The notes: a model not told the origin generated them from the sequence alone. DNA of 10,212 nucleotides from Pseudomonadota bacterium (GCA_021795795.1 JAJYPA010000277.1:1-10212), one strand, 5' to 3'; counted from the stretch's first letter, positions 1-6,011 are shown. Made by a program: numbers and translations.

Positions 1-1
1 G

Positions 2-493
2 ACCAGCATCTACATTCTCACGAATCCTTATGGCCCGAAGGATAATCCCCTGGTGGACAAGTTCTCGCTGACACCCGACGAAGCGCAGATCATCAGCAGC
101 TATTGCGTGGGTGCGGGAGCAGGCGGATCGGGGGCGTTCTGCATCTGGCGGACTAAAACCGGTGGCACGTTCAAACAGTTGGGTTACATCATGGCACCGC
201 CCGCTGAACTTTGGGCCTATACCACCACCCCGAAGGACCGGCAGTTGGGTCTCTATCTGACGGGCAAAATCGGTTACATGGAGAGTCTGGAGATTCTGGC
301 GCAACGCTATCCGGAGGGATCGGCCATGAAGGATCTGGCATTGCGCAAGAAGATCGAGAAGATCAAGGAAATACAGGCGATGATGGCCGAAAGGGATGAG
401 GACGGGATGGACCCGGATGTAAAAAGTCTGGGAGAGGAATTGGCCCGCCTCTGGAATGAGTTTGTCCTGCGGGATTTGCGCAAGGCGAGTTAG
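2..493 (+). CDS. VirB4/IcmB-like type IV secretion ATPase, C-terminal part
   Basis: The reading frame is open from the left edge, so this is the last 163 residues of a larger protein. The segment from IYILTNPYGPKDNP onward, then the block around WAYTTTPKDRQLGLYLTGKIG and the stretch LEILAQRYPEGSA, resembles the C-terminal end of VirB4-family conjugation ATPases. It is closest to the IcmB/DotO/TraU type, where a W-(x)-TT-x-D-x-x-L motif is followed by a basic, helical tail. Such proteins sit on the cytoplasmic face of the inner membrane and energise assembly of the transfer machine. The Walker motifs would lie upstream, outside the window. The last 60 residues are charged and probably coiled coil. 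The DotD-like protein at the other end of the window supports an I-type system. The family call rests on motif resemblance only. Confidence 0.6.
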   Translation, partial: TSIYILTNPYGPKDNPLVDKFSLTPDEAQIISSYCVGAGAGGSGAFCIWRTKTGGTFKQLGYIMAPPAELWAYTTTPKDRQLGLYLTGKIGYMESLEILAQRYPEGSAMKDLALRKKIEKIKEIQAMMAERDEDGMDPDVKSLGEELARLWNEFVLRDLRKAS

Positions 494-516
494 CTGATAA
501 ACGAAGGTTGATTTAT

Positions 517-615
517 ATGCACGTCATTTCTCACGATTTTGACATTTATTGGCGCGATGCACACTGCGTATCGCCCATAAACGAAAGGAGATTGCCATGT
601 TCTGGAATTGGGTAG
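517..615 (+). CDS. possible 32-residue micro-ORF
   Basis: An ATG at 517 is preceded by GAAGG at 503-507 (nine-base gap) and gives 32 codons with no recognisable motif. Its end overlaps the start of the next small ORF by 19 bases. The sequence ATAAACGAA stands before both ORFs (497-505 and 577-585), so this could be a decayed copy of the same leader rather than a gene. Weak call. Confidence 0.2.
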   Translation: MHVISHDFDIYWRDAHCVSPINERRLPCSGIG

Positions 616-686
616 CGGTTGGCTGCGGATCGTTTCTGACCGTAGTTGCTTTCATTGGCGTGGTGTACACCGCACATCACCAATAA
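597..686 (+). CDS. 29-residue single-pass membrane peptide
   Basis: The short ORF starts at an ATG six bases after a strong ribosome binding site, AAAGGAG at 584-590. It encodes a tryptophan-containing hydrophobic peptide (MFWNWVAVGCGSF at the start) with one predicted membrane helix at about residues 5-24 and a short HH-containing tail. The next gene begins 14 bases after its stop with its own ribosome binding site, so the two are probably co-transcribed. Small single-helix proteins are common in conjugation operons, but I recognise no family. The good ribosome binding site and the clean hydrophobic helix are the reasons to call it. Confidence 0.5.
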   Translation: MFWNWVAVGCGSFLTVVAFIGVVYTAHHQ

Positions 687-700
687 GTAAAAGGTGAAAC

Positions 701-1054
701 ATGAACATCATCGACATTCTGTTGTTTCTGCTTTCCGGGCTGGTTACCGCGTCAATCGCCATTGCCTGTATGGTATATTATGGTTTTTACAAAAAGTTCA
801 AGCGATTGCCCATAAAAGATGCAATAGAGTGGATTATTGCCAATATCATCCCCGTGACTATCGTGCCGTTTGGCGTGTGGATTATAATATCGCTTTCCCA
901 ACACCTGACATCAGTTCATTTACGATTATATGCAGCAATCGCTCTTGCTTTTATTAACTTCACCCTTTCTCTACTATCAACATATATGTGTTACTTGCAA
1001 CTGGATCGAATCAGTCGGTTTAGAAATGGGTATCAAAGTTTTTGGATTCGCTAA
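701..1054 (+). CDS. small integral membrane protein, unknown
   Basis: A 117-residue protein starting at an ATG just after AAGGTG (691-696). It has three likely membrane helices at about residues 5-27, 44-66 and 74-97, with a basic loop (YKKFKRLPIK) between the first two and a basic, aromatic tail. The charge pattern suggests the loop after helix 1 and the C-terminus are cytoplasmic. It lies in a run of same-strand small membrane proteins after the transfer ATPase, which suggests an accessory role in the transfer apparatus or entry exclusion. That role is inferred from position only, and no family is recognised. Confidence 0.6.
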   Translation: MNIIDILLFLLSGLVTASIAIACMVYYGFYKKFKRLPIKDAIEWIIANIIPVTIVPFGVWIIISLSQHLTSVHLRLYAAIALAFINFTLSLLSTYMCYLQLDRISRFRNGYQSFWIR

Positions 1055-1118
1055 CCGTGGCAACCTCTCAAAATCGGCATCACCCTGGTACAAATGATCA
1101 TCAAGCAAGGAGTTTATC

Positions 1119-1352
1119 ATGATGCAAACGAAAAACACCGGCATGTCCATCCTGGGGCTGTTGCAGGACGCCCCATCCGAAGCCAGCCTTTGCATCATTG
1201 ATGTAGGGCAGTCCATGCGTCACTCCCTACTGATAGGCGAAACGCGGGACGCCGCCATTGCGGAACACCTCAAGTCTGCCCTGAGTGCCCAGGAAAATGG
1301 TGTGACCACTACCATTCACAAGGAATGTACCCAGGAGAATCATCATGCGTAA
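1119..1352 (+). CDS. 77-residue protein, unknown
   Basis: The start is supported by AAGGAG at 1107-1112, six bases before the first of two adjacent ATG codons (1119 and 1122). The product looks soluble, with a hydrophobic patch around SLCIIDVGQSM and a helical segment RDAAIAEHLKSALSAQ, then a polar end CTQENHHA. Its stop lies inside the start region of the next gene: the eight bases ATGCGTAA hold both the next ATG and this stop, which implies translational coupling. No family is recognised. Confidence 0.5.
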   Translation: MMQTKNTGMSILGLLQDAPSEASLCIIDVGQSMRHSLLIGETRDAAIAEHLKSALSAQENGVTTTIHKECTQENHHA

Positions 1353-1758
1353 AATTCAGGGAGTCCTTACAAAAGGTACCATAGAAAAAGCATTGAATGA
1401 TGGAACAAACAACCTCATGATCCTGCTCGCGCAAGCGATTTTTGCCCTACCGCTGGCTTTCATGGTGATGATCGGGTTGGTGATCCTGGCCTTGCCGATG
1501 GTGCTGCATGGCGCAGGGCAATTCACCTATGCACAAATCATGGCATCCATCCATCATCAGCCATATCCACCATTTGGCAAGGTGGTGAATAACATTGCCA
1601 TAATCGTTCGCGGGTTTTTTCTGTTTTCATGGGCCATTGCCTGGTTTGCTCGCCTCATCATGGCACATCTTCAATGGGTCAGAAAATCAGATACAAACCC
1701 AGGCATGGAGTTACGCACTTCAACGTCATCCACCCTTCAGGAGAATTCTCATGCGTAA
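1345..1758 (+). CDS. two-helix membrane protein, unknown
   Basis: A 137-residue protein beginning inside the last codons of the gene before it, with AGGAG at 1333-1337 as ribosome binding site. Two long hydrophobic stretches, about residues 24-55 and 82-105, are separated by a loop containing HHQPYPPFGK. The last 30 residues are polar. Its end, LQENSHA, resembles the end of the preceding protein (TQENHHA), because the same overlapping stop/start sequence is used again at the junction with the following lipoprotein gene. It is probably part of one operon with both neighbours. Function unknown. Confidence 0.6.
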   Translation: MRKIQGVLTKGTIEKALNDGTNNLMILLAQAIFALPLAFMVMIGLVILALPMVLHGAGQFTYAQIMASIHHQPYPPFGKVVNNIAIIVRGFFLFSWAIAWFARLIMAHLQWVRKSDTNPGMELRTSTSSTLQENSHA

Positions 1759-2083
1759 CGTTTCCATTACTTCAGTGCTGGTTCTGGTGGGCGCTTTGGC
1801 CTTGTCCGGTTGTGCCAACAATCCCTACGCCAGCAACGGCACTACGGCGGATACGGGCGGCGGGGCGCTCCTGGGGGCGCTGGCCGGAGCCGTGATCGGC
1901 AACCAGACCGGAGCACCCCTGGCCGGGGCCGCCATCGGCGCGGGCGTGGGTGGACTGGCCGGGTATGCCGTGGGGCATAGCGGAAGCCGACAGCAGAACC
2001 AACCGCCACAACCGGGATACTACGCGCCGCCACCGAATAACCCGGTATGCCCGGCAGGCTACGTCTGCACGCCGGACGAATGA
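1751..2083 (+). CDS. glycine-zipper lipoprotein
   Basis: A 110-residue protein. The chosen ATG at 1751 follows AGGAG (1739-1743) and overlaps the previous stop by eight bases. Residues 1-20 form a lipoprotein signal peptide with lipobox LSGC, so Cys21 should be lipidated. Residues about 37-76 are rich in Gly and Ala (GGGALLGALAGAVIG, then GAAIGAGVGGLAGYAVG), the pattern of glycine-zipper 2TM domains such as those of Rcs-type and SlyB-like outer-membrane lipoproteins. The rest is a Pro/Gln/Tyr-rich tail with two cysteines. It is likely anchored in the outer or inner membrane. In a conjugation operon it might help build the envelope channel, but such lipoproteins also occur singly. Confidence 0.75.
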   Translation: MRNVSITSVLVLVGALALSGCANNPYASNGTTADTGGGALLGALAGAVIGNQTGAPLAGAAIGAGVGGLAGYAVGHSGSRQQNQPPQPGYYAPPPNNPVCPAGYVCTPDE

Positions 2084-2097
2084 TGTTTCGCTACTAG

Positions 2098-2117
2098 AAC
2101 AGGAAAGTTATCCTGTT
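2098..2117 (+). terminator. hairpin after lipoprotein gene, possible terminator
   Basis: AACAGGA and TCCTGTT form a perfect 7-bp stem around the loop AAGTTA, 14 bases after the lipoprotein stop. No T-run follows, so it is either a weak terminator or a 3'-end protecting hairpin that closes the left operon. It also marks the change to more AT-rich sequence. Confidence 0.35.
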
Positions 2118-2236
2118 GGCCGCTTTACAAATGAAAGCAATGGGAAATTTTGGCATTACCATTCTCATGGCGGAGGATGGGTTGGAAATACCTGGTATTC
2201 GTAATTTCCTGTGTATGGCGTCGAGTTCCCTGGACG

Positions 2237-2671
2237 ATGTCCCGAAATACCGCAACGGTGCATCCAGGCCCATTTATTGAAAAAACTGCACACGTTCGCG
2301 GAAATGCTCATGGTGGTCCTAACGTGGAATTGCGAGATCAATCCATTATCTGTGATAACGTGAAAGTATCTGGTCACGTTGTTTTGGAGGGTTCGGCGAA
2401 AATTAGCGGGGATGCGAATATTTCCGGCTCATTAATTATGTCTGGCAACACCGAGTTAGGAGAATCTGTACAGGTTCATGAATCGGCGCATCTTATCATG
2501 CGCCAATACGCAAATATGTGCGGGGATGCCATCATTTGCGTAGTACCAAAACTATTGGCACCGCACCGACTGAATCGTATCCATTATCTGATCATACTGG
2601 ATACCCAAAATATCTTCACTCTGCTGTATGCATCGCAACAAGCTACAGAAGATTGCTGTTGGAGCCATTAG
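2237..2671 (+). CDS. hexapeptide-repeat (left-handed beta-helix-like) protein, possibly truncated
   Basis: From the ATG at 2237 this encodes 144 residues. The frame stays open upstream to a TTG at 2150, but no start has a convincing ribosome binding site. The first 85 residues show imperfect six-residue periodicity (TATVHPGPFIEKTAHVRGNA, later VSGHVVLEGSAKISGDANIS), as in LpxA-type acyltransferases, gamma-carbonic anhydrase-like folds and phage polymer-forming repeat proteins. No catalytic signature is obvious. After about residue 97 the repeat stops. The last 39 codons are antisense to the 3' end of the toxin gene on the other strand and look non-native, so the gene may have lost its true end when the toxin-antitoxin module arrived. 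Confidence 0.45.
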   Translation: MSRNTATVHPGPFIEKTAHVRGNAHGGPNVELRDQSIICDNVKVSGHVVLEGSAKISGDANISGSLIMSGNTELGESVQVHESAHLIMRQYANMCGDAIICVVPKLLAPHRLNRIHYLIILDTQNIFTLLYASQQATEDCCWSH

Positions 2672-2965
2672 ATTACTGTTTGTTAGATACCGCATATCCC
2701 TGGAATCAAGATATGCAATATCATCAAAAACCACCCAAGTTTCTTTATTCAATATTCCGCCTGGAACACCAAGATAATATCCGCTTCTCGGATTTCCATG
2801 ATAACAAGGCGGATTATCGGGTAAACCATTTGGGCGCGAAGTAAGTCGCGCATATAGCACCTCAAATCTGTGGTTTCGTTCACCAAGTATTATAAGATGC
2901 TTCGGTTTATATGAACCGTCAGATAGTTCGTATTGAAGATGCGTCCAAATTTCGCCACTTCTCAT
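2552..2965 (-). CDS. putative PemK/MazF-like toxin of a Panacea toxin-antitoxin pair
   Basis: A 137-residue protein starting six bases after the stop of the Panacea gene, so translation is probably coupled. The N-terminus (MRSGEIWTHLQYELSDG), then KPKHLIILGE, VLYARLTS and a later ETWVVFDDIAYLD strand, follow the layout of PemK/MazF-type SH3-like toxins. Those open with a G-(E/D)-I-W strand, an (R/K)-P-x-(L/I)-(I/V)-(L/V) strand and a conserved T-S. Family members are usually mRNA interferases of 100-130 residues. I cannot verify catalytic residues. The position directly after a Panacea antitoxin supports a toxin role independently. Alternatives are another small toxin fold or an unrelated protein. 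Confidence 0.5.
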   Translation of the reverse strand: MRSGEIWTHLQYELSDGSYKPKHLIILGERNHRFEVLYARLTSRPNGLPDNPPCYHGNPRSGYYLGVPGGILNKETWVVFDDIAYLDSRDMRYLTNSNLMAPTAIFCSLLRCIQQSEDILGIQYDQIMDTIQSVRCQ

Positions 2966-2971
2966 TATTTA

Positions 2972-3556
2972 TTAATCAGATTCCGAAAATAAGCTTTGAA
3001 TTGCATTCTGGCGAGTCTGATACTCTTTATGAATTTCCCGCAAAACATCAGCGTAAGGGTTTTCCTCTGGAATCCCTAACTCGTAAGGAATTGCCTGAAA
3101 TGCCCCTTTGCCATTTTGCCAGACTTTATCCCACGCGCCATTTTCCTGGTGTGTAACATCAATCATCTCCGGAGAAACTGTTTGTTGGTATTTTTCAGCT
3201 AACTCTTGCATAATGCGAAGCTCTCGCCGAGAAAACAGGCGCTCTTCAAAACCGGCATCGGGATCAACCTTAATAGTTTGCCGGACAAAATCGTGTACCT
3301 GCTCAGGAACCACGTGACACCCCTCGACGGTCCCAGACTCTAAATCTTCCCACATCTCCATGACCTGGATAGGGACAGGCCCGAACTTCCACGCTTCGTA
3401 ATCCAAGCCCGTGACAGGTTTGCCGGTCTCTGATACATGCTGAAAGTCAAGAAGATATAATAACTTAAACAGTTTTATCTTGCCGCAATGCTCCGTGTTT
3501 CGAGCAAAGTAGCGGATGACGTTGAACAACCGTTTCTGACTGAGATGGTTAATCAT
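2972..3556 (-). CDS. Panacea-domain (DUF4065, SocA-like) antitoxin
   Basis: A 194-residue protein. Residues 8-75 carry the Panacea signature: KIKLFKLLYLLDFQH at 26-40, then TGLDYEAWKFGPVP at 49-62. Residues 107-165 contain the second conserved half, FSRRELRIMQELAEKY and THQENGAWDKVW. This domain (PF13274) is known as a promiscuous antitoxin module that binds and neutralises unrelated toxins encoded next to it; in Caulobacter, SocA acts as a proteolytic adaptor for SocB. I chose the ATG at 3556 rather than the upstream start at 3592 because the -35/-10 promoter lies between them and the domain begins here. The toxin candidate follows after six bases. The module is more AT-rich than its flanks, suggesting independent acquisition. 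Confidence 0.85.
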   Translation of the reverse strand: MINHLSQKRLFNVIRYFARNTEHCGKIKLFKLLYLLDFQHVSETGKPVTGLDYEAWKFGPVPIQVMEMWEDLESGTVEGCHVVPEQVHDFVRQTIKVDPDAGFEERLFSRRELRIMQELAEKYQQTVSPEMIDVTHQENGAWDKVWQNGKGAFQAIPYELGIPEENPYADVLREIHKEYQTRQNAIQSLFSESD

Positions 3557-3562
3557 ATTGTA

Positions 3563-3592
3563 AGTATAGCAAAAACAAGTAAGTCCAGACAA
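3563..3592 (-). promoter_or_regulatory. promoter of the toxin-antitoxin operon, probably leaderless
   Basis: On the minus strand TTGTCT (3592-3587) and TATACT (3568-3563) are separated by 18 bases and match sigma-70 boxes well. Six bases after the -10 comes the A of the antitoxin ATG at 3556, so transcription would start at or next to the start codon. No ribosome binding site precedes the ATG, consistent with a leaderless message. Confidence 0.55.
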
Positions 3593-3790
3593 TCATCGTC
3601 TCGCCCACCCCTATCAGCGACGACATGATCCTGAGCATCCTAGTCAACACCATCGGCCCGGTTATCCACCAGATCAGCGGTATCAAAAGCGCCGCGGTCA
3701 ACGACATCACCACGACCCTCATGGGCGTTAACTGCCCAAAAGCGGACAGCCCCATCGACATGCTCGATTGGCTTCAGGTGCCCATGCTTT
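3583..3790 (+). pseudogene. internal fragment of a disrupted gene
   Basis: The frame VQTIIVSPTPISDDMILSI and onward is open from 3583 and keeps a strong coding pattern (purine-first, C-ending codons such as ATC, GAC, AAC, AGC) for about 69 codons up to VPMLSG. It has no credible start: a stop lies just upstream at 3580, where the toxin-antitoxin promoter begins. After about 3790 the coding pattern disappears and the frame runs out of register into the antirepressor gene. I read it as a gene cut at both ends. The overlapping minus-strand frame (3549-3761) is open too but is dominated by G-ending codons. I do not recognise the parent family. Confidence 0.4.
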
Positions 3791-3847
3791 CCGGATTTTT
3801 GTTTACGGCACCAAGGGTATGGGAACACCAATCACAGGAGACCTCCC

Positions 3848-4768
3848 ATGTCCGATACCACGCATCTCATCCCCATTCAGCGCAATGCCGAAGGGGAAGC
3901 CACCGTCAATGCCCGCGACCTGCACGCCTTTCTGGGGGTGGGCAAGGACTTCTCCACCTGGATCAAAGACCGCATCCATCAACATGGATTTGAAGAAAAT
4001 CAAGACTTTATAATACTCCCCAATTTTGGGGAGTATTCCGGGCGCGGCCAACCGAAGAAAGAATACGCTCTCACTCTGGATGCCGCCAAGCACATCGCCA
4101 TGTCCGAGCATACTGAAAAGAGCAAGGAGGCTCGTGATTATTTCATCGCCTGCGAGAAGGAATATCGGCGGCTGCGGGAGCAGCCCCCGGTGCAGCCAGT
4201 TCGCCAGCCTACTTTGAGCGAGCGGTATCTGAACGGGCTGCCCCATGAAACCGTGCTGGCCGAGTTCAAGCTGCTCATCGAACTCAACCAGTTCAGTCCC
4301 GGCATGGACGCCAATCAAGCCTTCCTGGGGGCCGTTGGGCAAATGGAAATGATGGGCGTGCAATTACGTCCCCTGCTGGCTCCCCAGGCGTTGGCCCTGG
4401 AATCGCCCCATCGTTGCGCCGAGTTGCGGCCCACGGACCTGGCCCGGCGCTTTGGCATCCTGCGCCGGGATGGCAAGGAAGATCCGGCGGCGGTCAACCG
4501 GCTGCTGGCCGATCTGGGCTATCAGGCGCATACCGCCAGGGAAACTCTGGCATGGACGCCTACCGGCAAGGGCTGGCCGTTCGCCGTGGTCAAGGACGTG
4601 CCTCGCGCCACGGTGCAGGGTGGTCGCCCGGTTCGACAACTGTTCTGGAAGGAAACACTGCTGGAAAACGTCATCGTAACCGATGACCTGTCTCGATTGG
4701 GCAGCCTTCGACTGGCTAGTGAGCGACTACCTGAAACGATAAGGCAGACTTCGATGGATCTGCATTGA
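3848..4768 (+). CDS. AntA/AntB-family phage antirepressor
   Basis: A 306-residue protein with ribosome binding site AGGAGA at 3836-3841, six bases before the ATG. Residues 8-110 form an AntA/AntB domain: VNARDLHAFLGVGKDFSTWI, then LPNFGE and the block KEYALTLDAAKHIAMSE, closing with ARDYFIACEKEYRR. The C-terminal half contains a helical domain ending in a winged-helix-like part (LRPTDLARRFGI, AAVNRLLADLGYQ, then WTPTGKGWPF at 236-245), common in phage antirepressors. These proteins relieve repression of mobile-element genes, usually by binding the repressor. Odd points are a 26-base DNA palindrome within codons 55-64 and a probable frameshift near the 3' end. From 4695 another frame gives DWAAFDWLVSDYLKR and a stop at 4742, which looks more native than the listed tail. 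Confidence 0.8.
   Translation: MSDTTHLIPIQRNAEGEATVNARDLHAFLGVGKDFSTWIKDRIHQHGFEENQDFIILPNFGEYSGRGQPKKEYALTLDAAKHIAMSEHTEKSKEARDYFIACEKEYRRLREQPPVQPVRQPTLSERYLNGLPHETVLAEFKLLIELNQFSPGMDANQAFLGAVGQMEMMGVQLRPLLAPQALALESPHRCAELRPTDLARRFGILRRDGKEDPAAVNRLLADLGYQAHTARETLAWTPTGKGWPFAVVKDVPRATVQGGRPVRQLFWKETLLENVIVTDDLSRLGSLRLASERLPETIRQTSMDLH
4012..4037. repeat. 26-base perfect hairpin/palindrome inside the antirepressor gene
   Basis: AATACTCCCCAA (4012-4023) and TTGGGGAGTATT (4026-4037) are exact inverted repeats separated by TT. A 12-bp perfect stem with a two-base centre is far above chance for coding sequence. It spans codons for ILPNFGEYS and uses the uncommon ATA codon. It could be an operator for autoregulation or an RNA hairpin in the message. 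Confidence 0.8.
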
Positions 4769-5124
4769 ACGCATCGTTACGCGCCCCGGATATTTGGGCA
4801 TCCCGCGAGGAATTCGTAGACGCCTATGCGGCATGGTTTCATCACTTTCTCGCCATGCAGTCGCTTCGGGATTACCTGGCGGTGTCTTGGGCGTATCGGA
4901 TGACCGATGCGTCCCTGGTGGATCTTTGTCGGCGGAGTGATCAAGCTGAAATTCGACAGGCGGGGAAGTCACTTGCGAATGCTTGGTCAGCGCCCACTTC
5001 CCACCGGGAACCGTCTGTCTCGGTCCCGACGCCTGTGGTAGTTCTGCGTCCGGCAGGTCTGCCGCCTGCCAGTCAGCGTCCAGTTACTTCGGAGTCTCCC
5101 AGGCAACTAAACCTGCTTTCCTGA
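4765..5124 (+). CDS. 119-residue protein, unknown
   Basis: The only possible start in this frame after the stop at 4732 and ahead of the conserved-looking part is TTG at 4765. It overlaps the antirepressor stop as TTGA, or lies 22 bases after the alternative stop at 4742. There is no strong ribosome binding site; ATG at 4852 is a fallback. Residues 8-70 are predicted helical (SREEFVDAYAAWFHHFLAMQ, SLVDLCRRSDQAEIRQAGKS), and residues 75-119 are Pro/Ser/Val-rich and probably disordered. Its position suggests co-expression with the antirepressor. No family is recognised, and the + strand transcription unit ends here, facing htpX. Confidence 0.45.
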   Translation: MNASLRAPDIWASREEFVDAYAAWFHHFLAMQSLRDYLAVSWAYRMTDASLVDLCRRSDQAEIRQAGKSLANAWSAPTSHREPSVSVPTPVVVLRPAGLPPASQRPVTSESPRQLNLLS

Positions 5125-5138
5125 ATAGATCACCATAA

Positions 5139-5152
5139 ACCGTTCAAACGGT
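5139..5152. terminator. inverted repeat between convergent genes
   Basis: ACCGTT and AACGGT flank CA, forming a 6-bp stem in the 47 bases between the convergent ends of the 119-residue gene and htpX. A wider pair, ATAAACC at 5135-5141 with GGTTTAT at 5169-5175, could enclose it and overlaps the htpX stop. There is no T-tract, so the terminator role is a guess from position. Confidence 0.3.
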
Positions 5153-5171
5153 GGATCAAATTACCGGTGGT

Positions 5172-5993
5172 TTATAGCGCCCTGATCGCCGCGATCCGCT
5201 TTTCCATGCTGGGATGCGTCGCAAACAAACCTCCCATGGGGCCGTGGATATAGGACGTGGCCAGCACGTCTTTGCGCGGGTTCACATCCACCGGGGCTCT
5301 TTCGAGCCGCAGTAAGGCGCTGATCATGGATTCCTTTCCCCACAACCGGGCGGAGAACGCATCCGCGCCATATTCCCGATGCCGCGAGAACGCGGTGATC
5401 GGAATGAGCGCCAGGAACGACAGTCCGATCTCGAAAGCAATAGTGATCACAAGCTGCGTCAGGACGTTGTTGCCCAGGTACCGGCCGGCAAGATTGCCCA
5501 TCCAGATCACGTAGCTATTCATAAGACCCATGAGCAACGTGGTGCTGAGCATGTCGCCGTTGGCAATATGGCCCATCTCATGGCCCAGCACCGACCGCAG
5601 GATGTTGGCATCCATGATCCCGAGCAGACCCGTGCTGACCGCGATCATGGCGCTATGCCGGGTGGCCCCCGTCGCAAAGGCGTTGGGCCGATCATCTGCA
5701 TACAGCCAGATCTCCGGCATGGGCAGCACGGCCTTCTGCGCTGTCTCGGCCACCATTTGCCAAAGCTGCCCGTTTACGCCGGCATCTCCCTGGCGCACCT
5801 GGACCATGTGGAACATGCGCTTGACCAGCCACTTCGACAGGAACAGGAAGAAAAACGCTCCGCCAAATCCAAACAGGAGCGCGAAACCCACTAGGTGCAT
5901 CTGGATGTGAAAAACCACCAGAACCGCCGAAAGCACTACAACGAAAAGCAGATTGACGCCAAACATCAGCATCAGTGATTTTAGAGAACGCAT
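5172..5993 (-). CDS. htpX: HtpX-like membrane zinc metalloprotease
   Basis: A 273-residue protein of the M48 family. HtpX degrades damaged membrane proteins in the cytoplasmic membrane together with FtsH. The zinc motif HEMGH is at residues 138-142 and the third ligand is Glu207 in SRHREYGAD. FATHPSMEKRI at 257-267 is the typical C-terminal motif. Membrane helices are predicted at about 5-27, 33-53, 151-170 and 177-200, matching the HtpX layout; E. coli HtpX is 293 residues. The ATG at 5993 is chosen because AGGAGG (6006-6001) lies seven bases before it and the N-terminus then begins like known HtpX. The upstream extension to 6107 is not used. All key residues are present, so it should be active. 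It has its own promoter and palindrome. As cargo on a mobile element it is probably an additional copy. Confidence 0.95.
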   Translation of the reverse strand: MRSLKSLMLMFGVNLLFVVVLSAVLVVFHIQMHLVGFALLFGFGGAFFFLFLSKWLVKRMFHMVQVRQGDAGVNGQLWQMVAETAQKAVLPMPEIWLYADDRPNAFATGATRHSAMIAVSTGLLGIMDANILRSVLGHEMGHIANGDMLSTTLLMGLMNSYVIWMGNLAGRYLGNNVLTQLVITIAFEIGLSFLALIPITAFSRHREYGADAFSARLWGKESMISALLRLERAPVDVNPRKDVLATSYIHGPMGGLFATHPSMEKRIAAIRAL

Positions 5994-6011
5994 TGCCACA
6001 CCTCCTTTTCG

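Noticed and set aside
539..573. Promoter from the perfect TTGACA at 539-544
   Set aside because: No acceptable -10 box occurs 16-19 bases downstream; the nearest TAT-like bases are about 22 away.
3549..3761. Minus-strand ORF encoding a hydrophobic 70-residue peptide
   Set aside because: It overlaps the toxin-antitoxin promoter, has no ribosome binding site, and almost every codon ends in G. The + strand frame shows the more natural coding pattern.
3803..4363. 186-codon ORF opposite the antirepressor gene
   Set aside because: It lies antisense to a gene with recognisable AntA/AntB motifs, and its translation shows no domain. It is a shadow of a GC-rich gene.
5379..5894. 171-codon + strand ORF across htpX
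   Set aside because: htpX on the other strand has all family motifs. The + strand product is His/Arg/Gln-rich nonsense typical of antisense frames.
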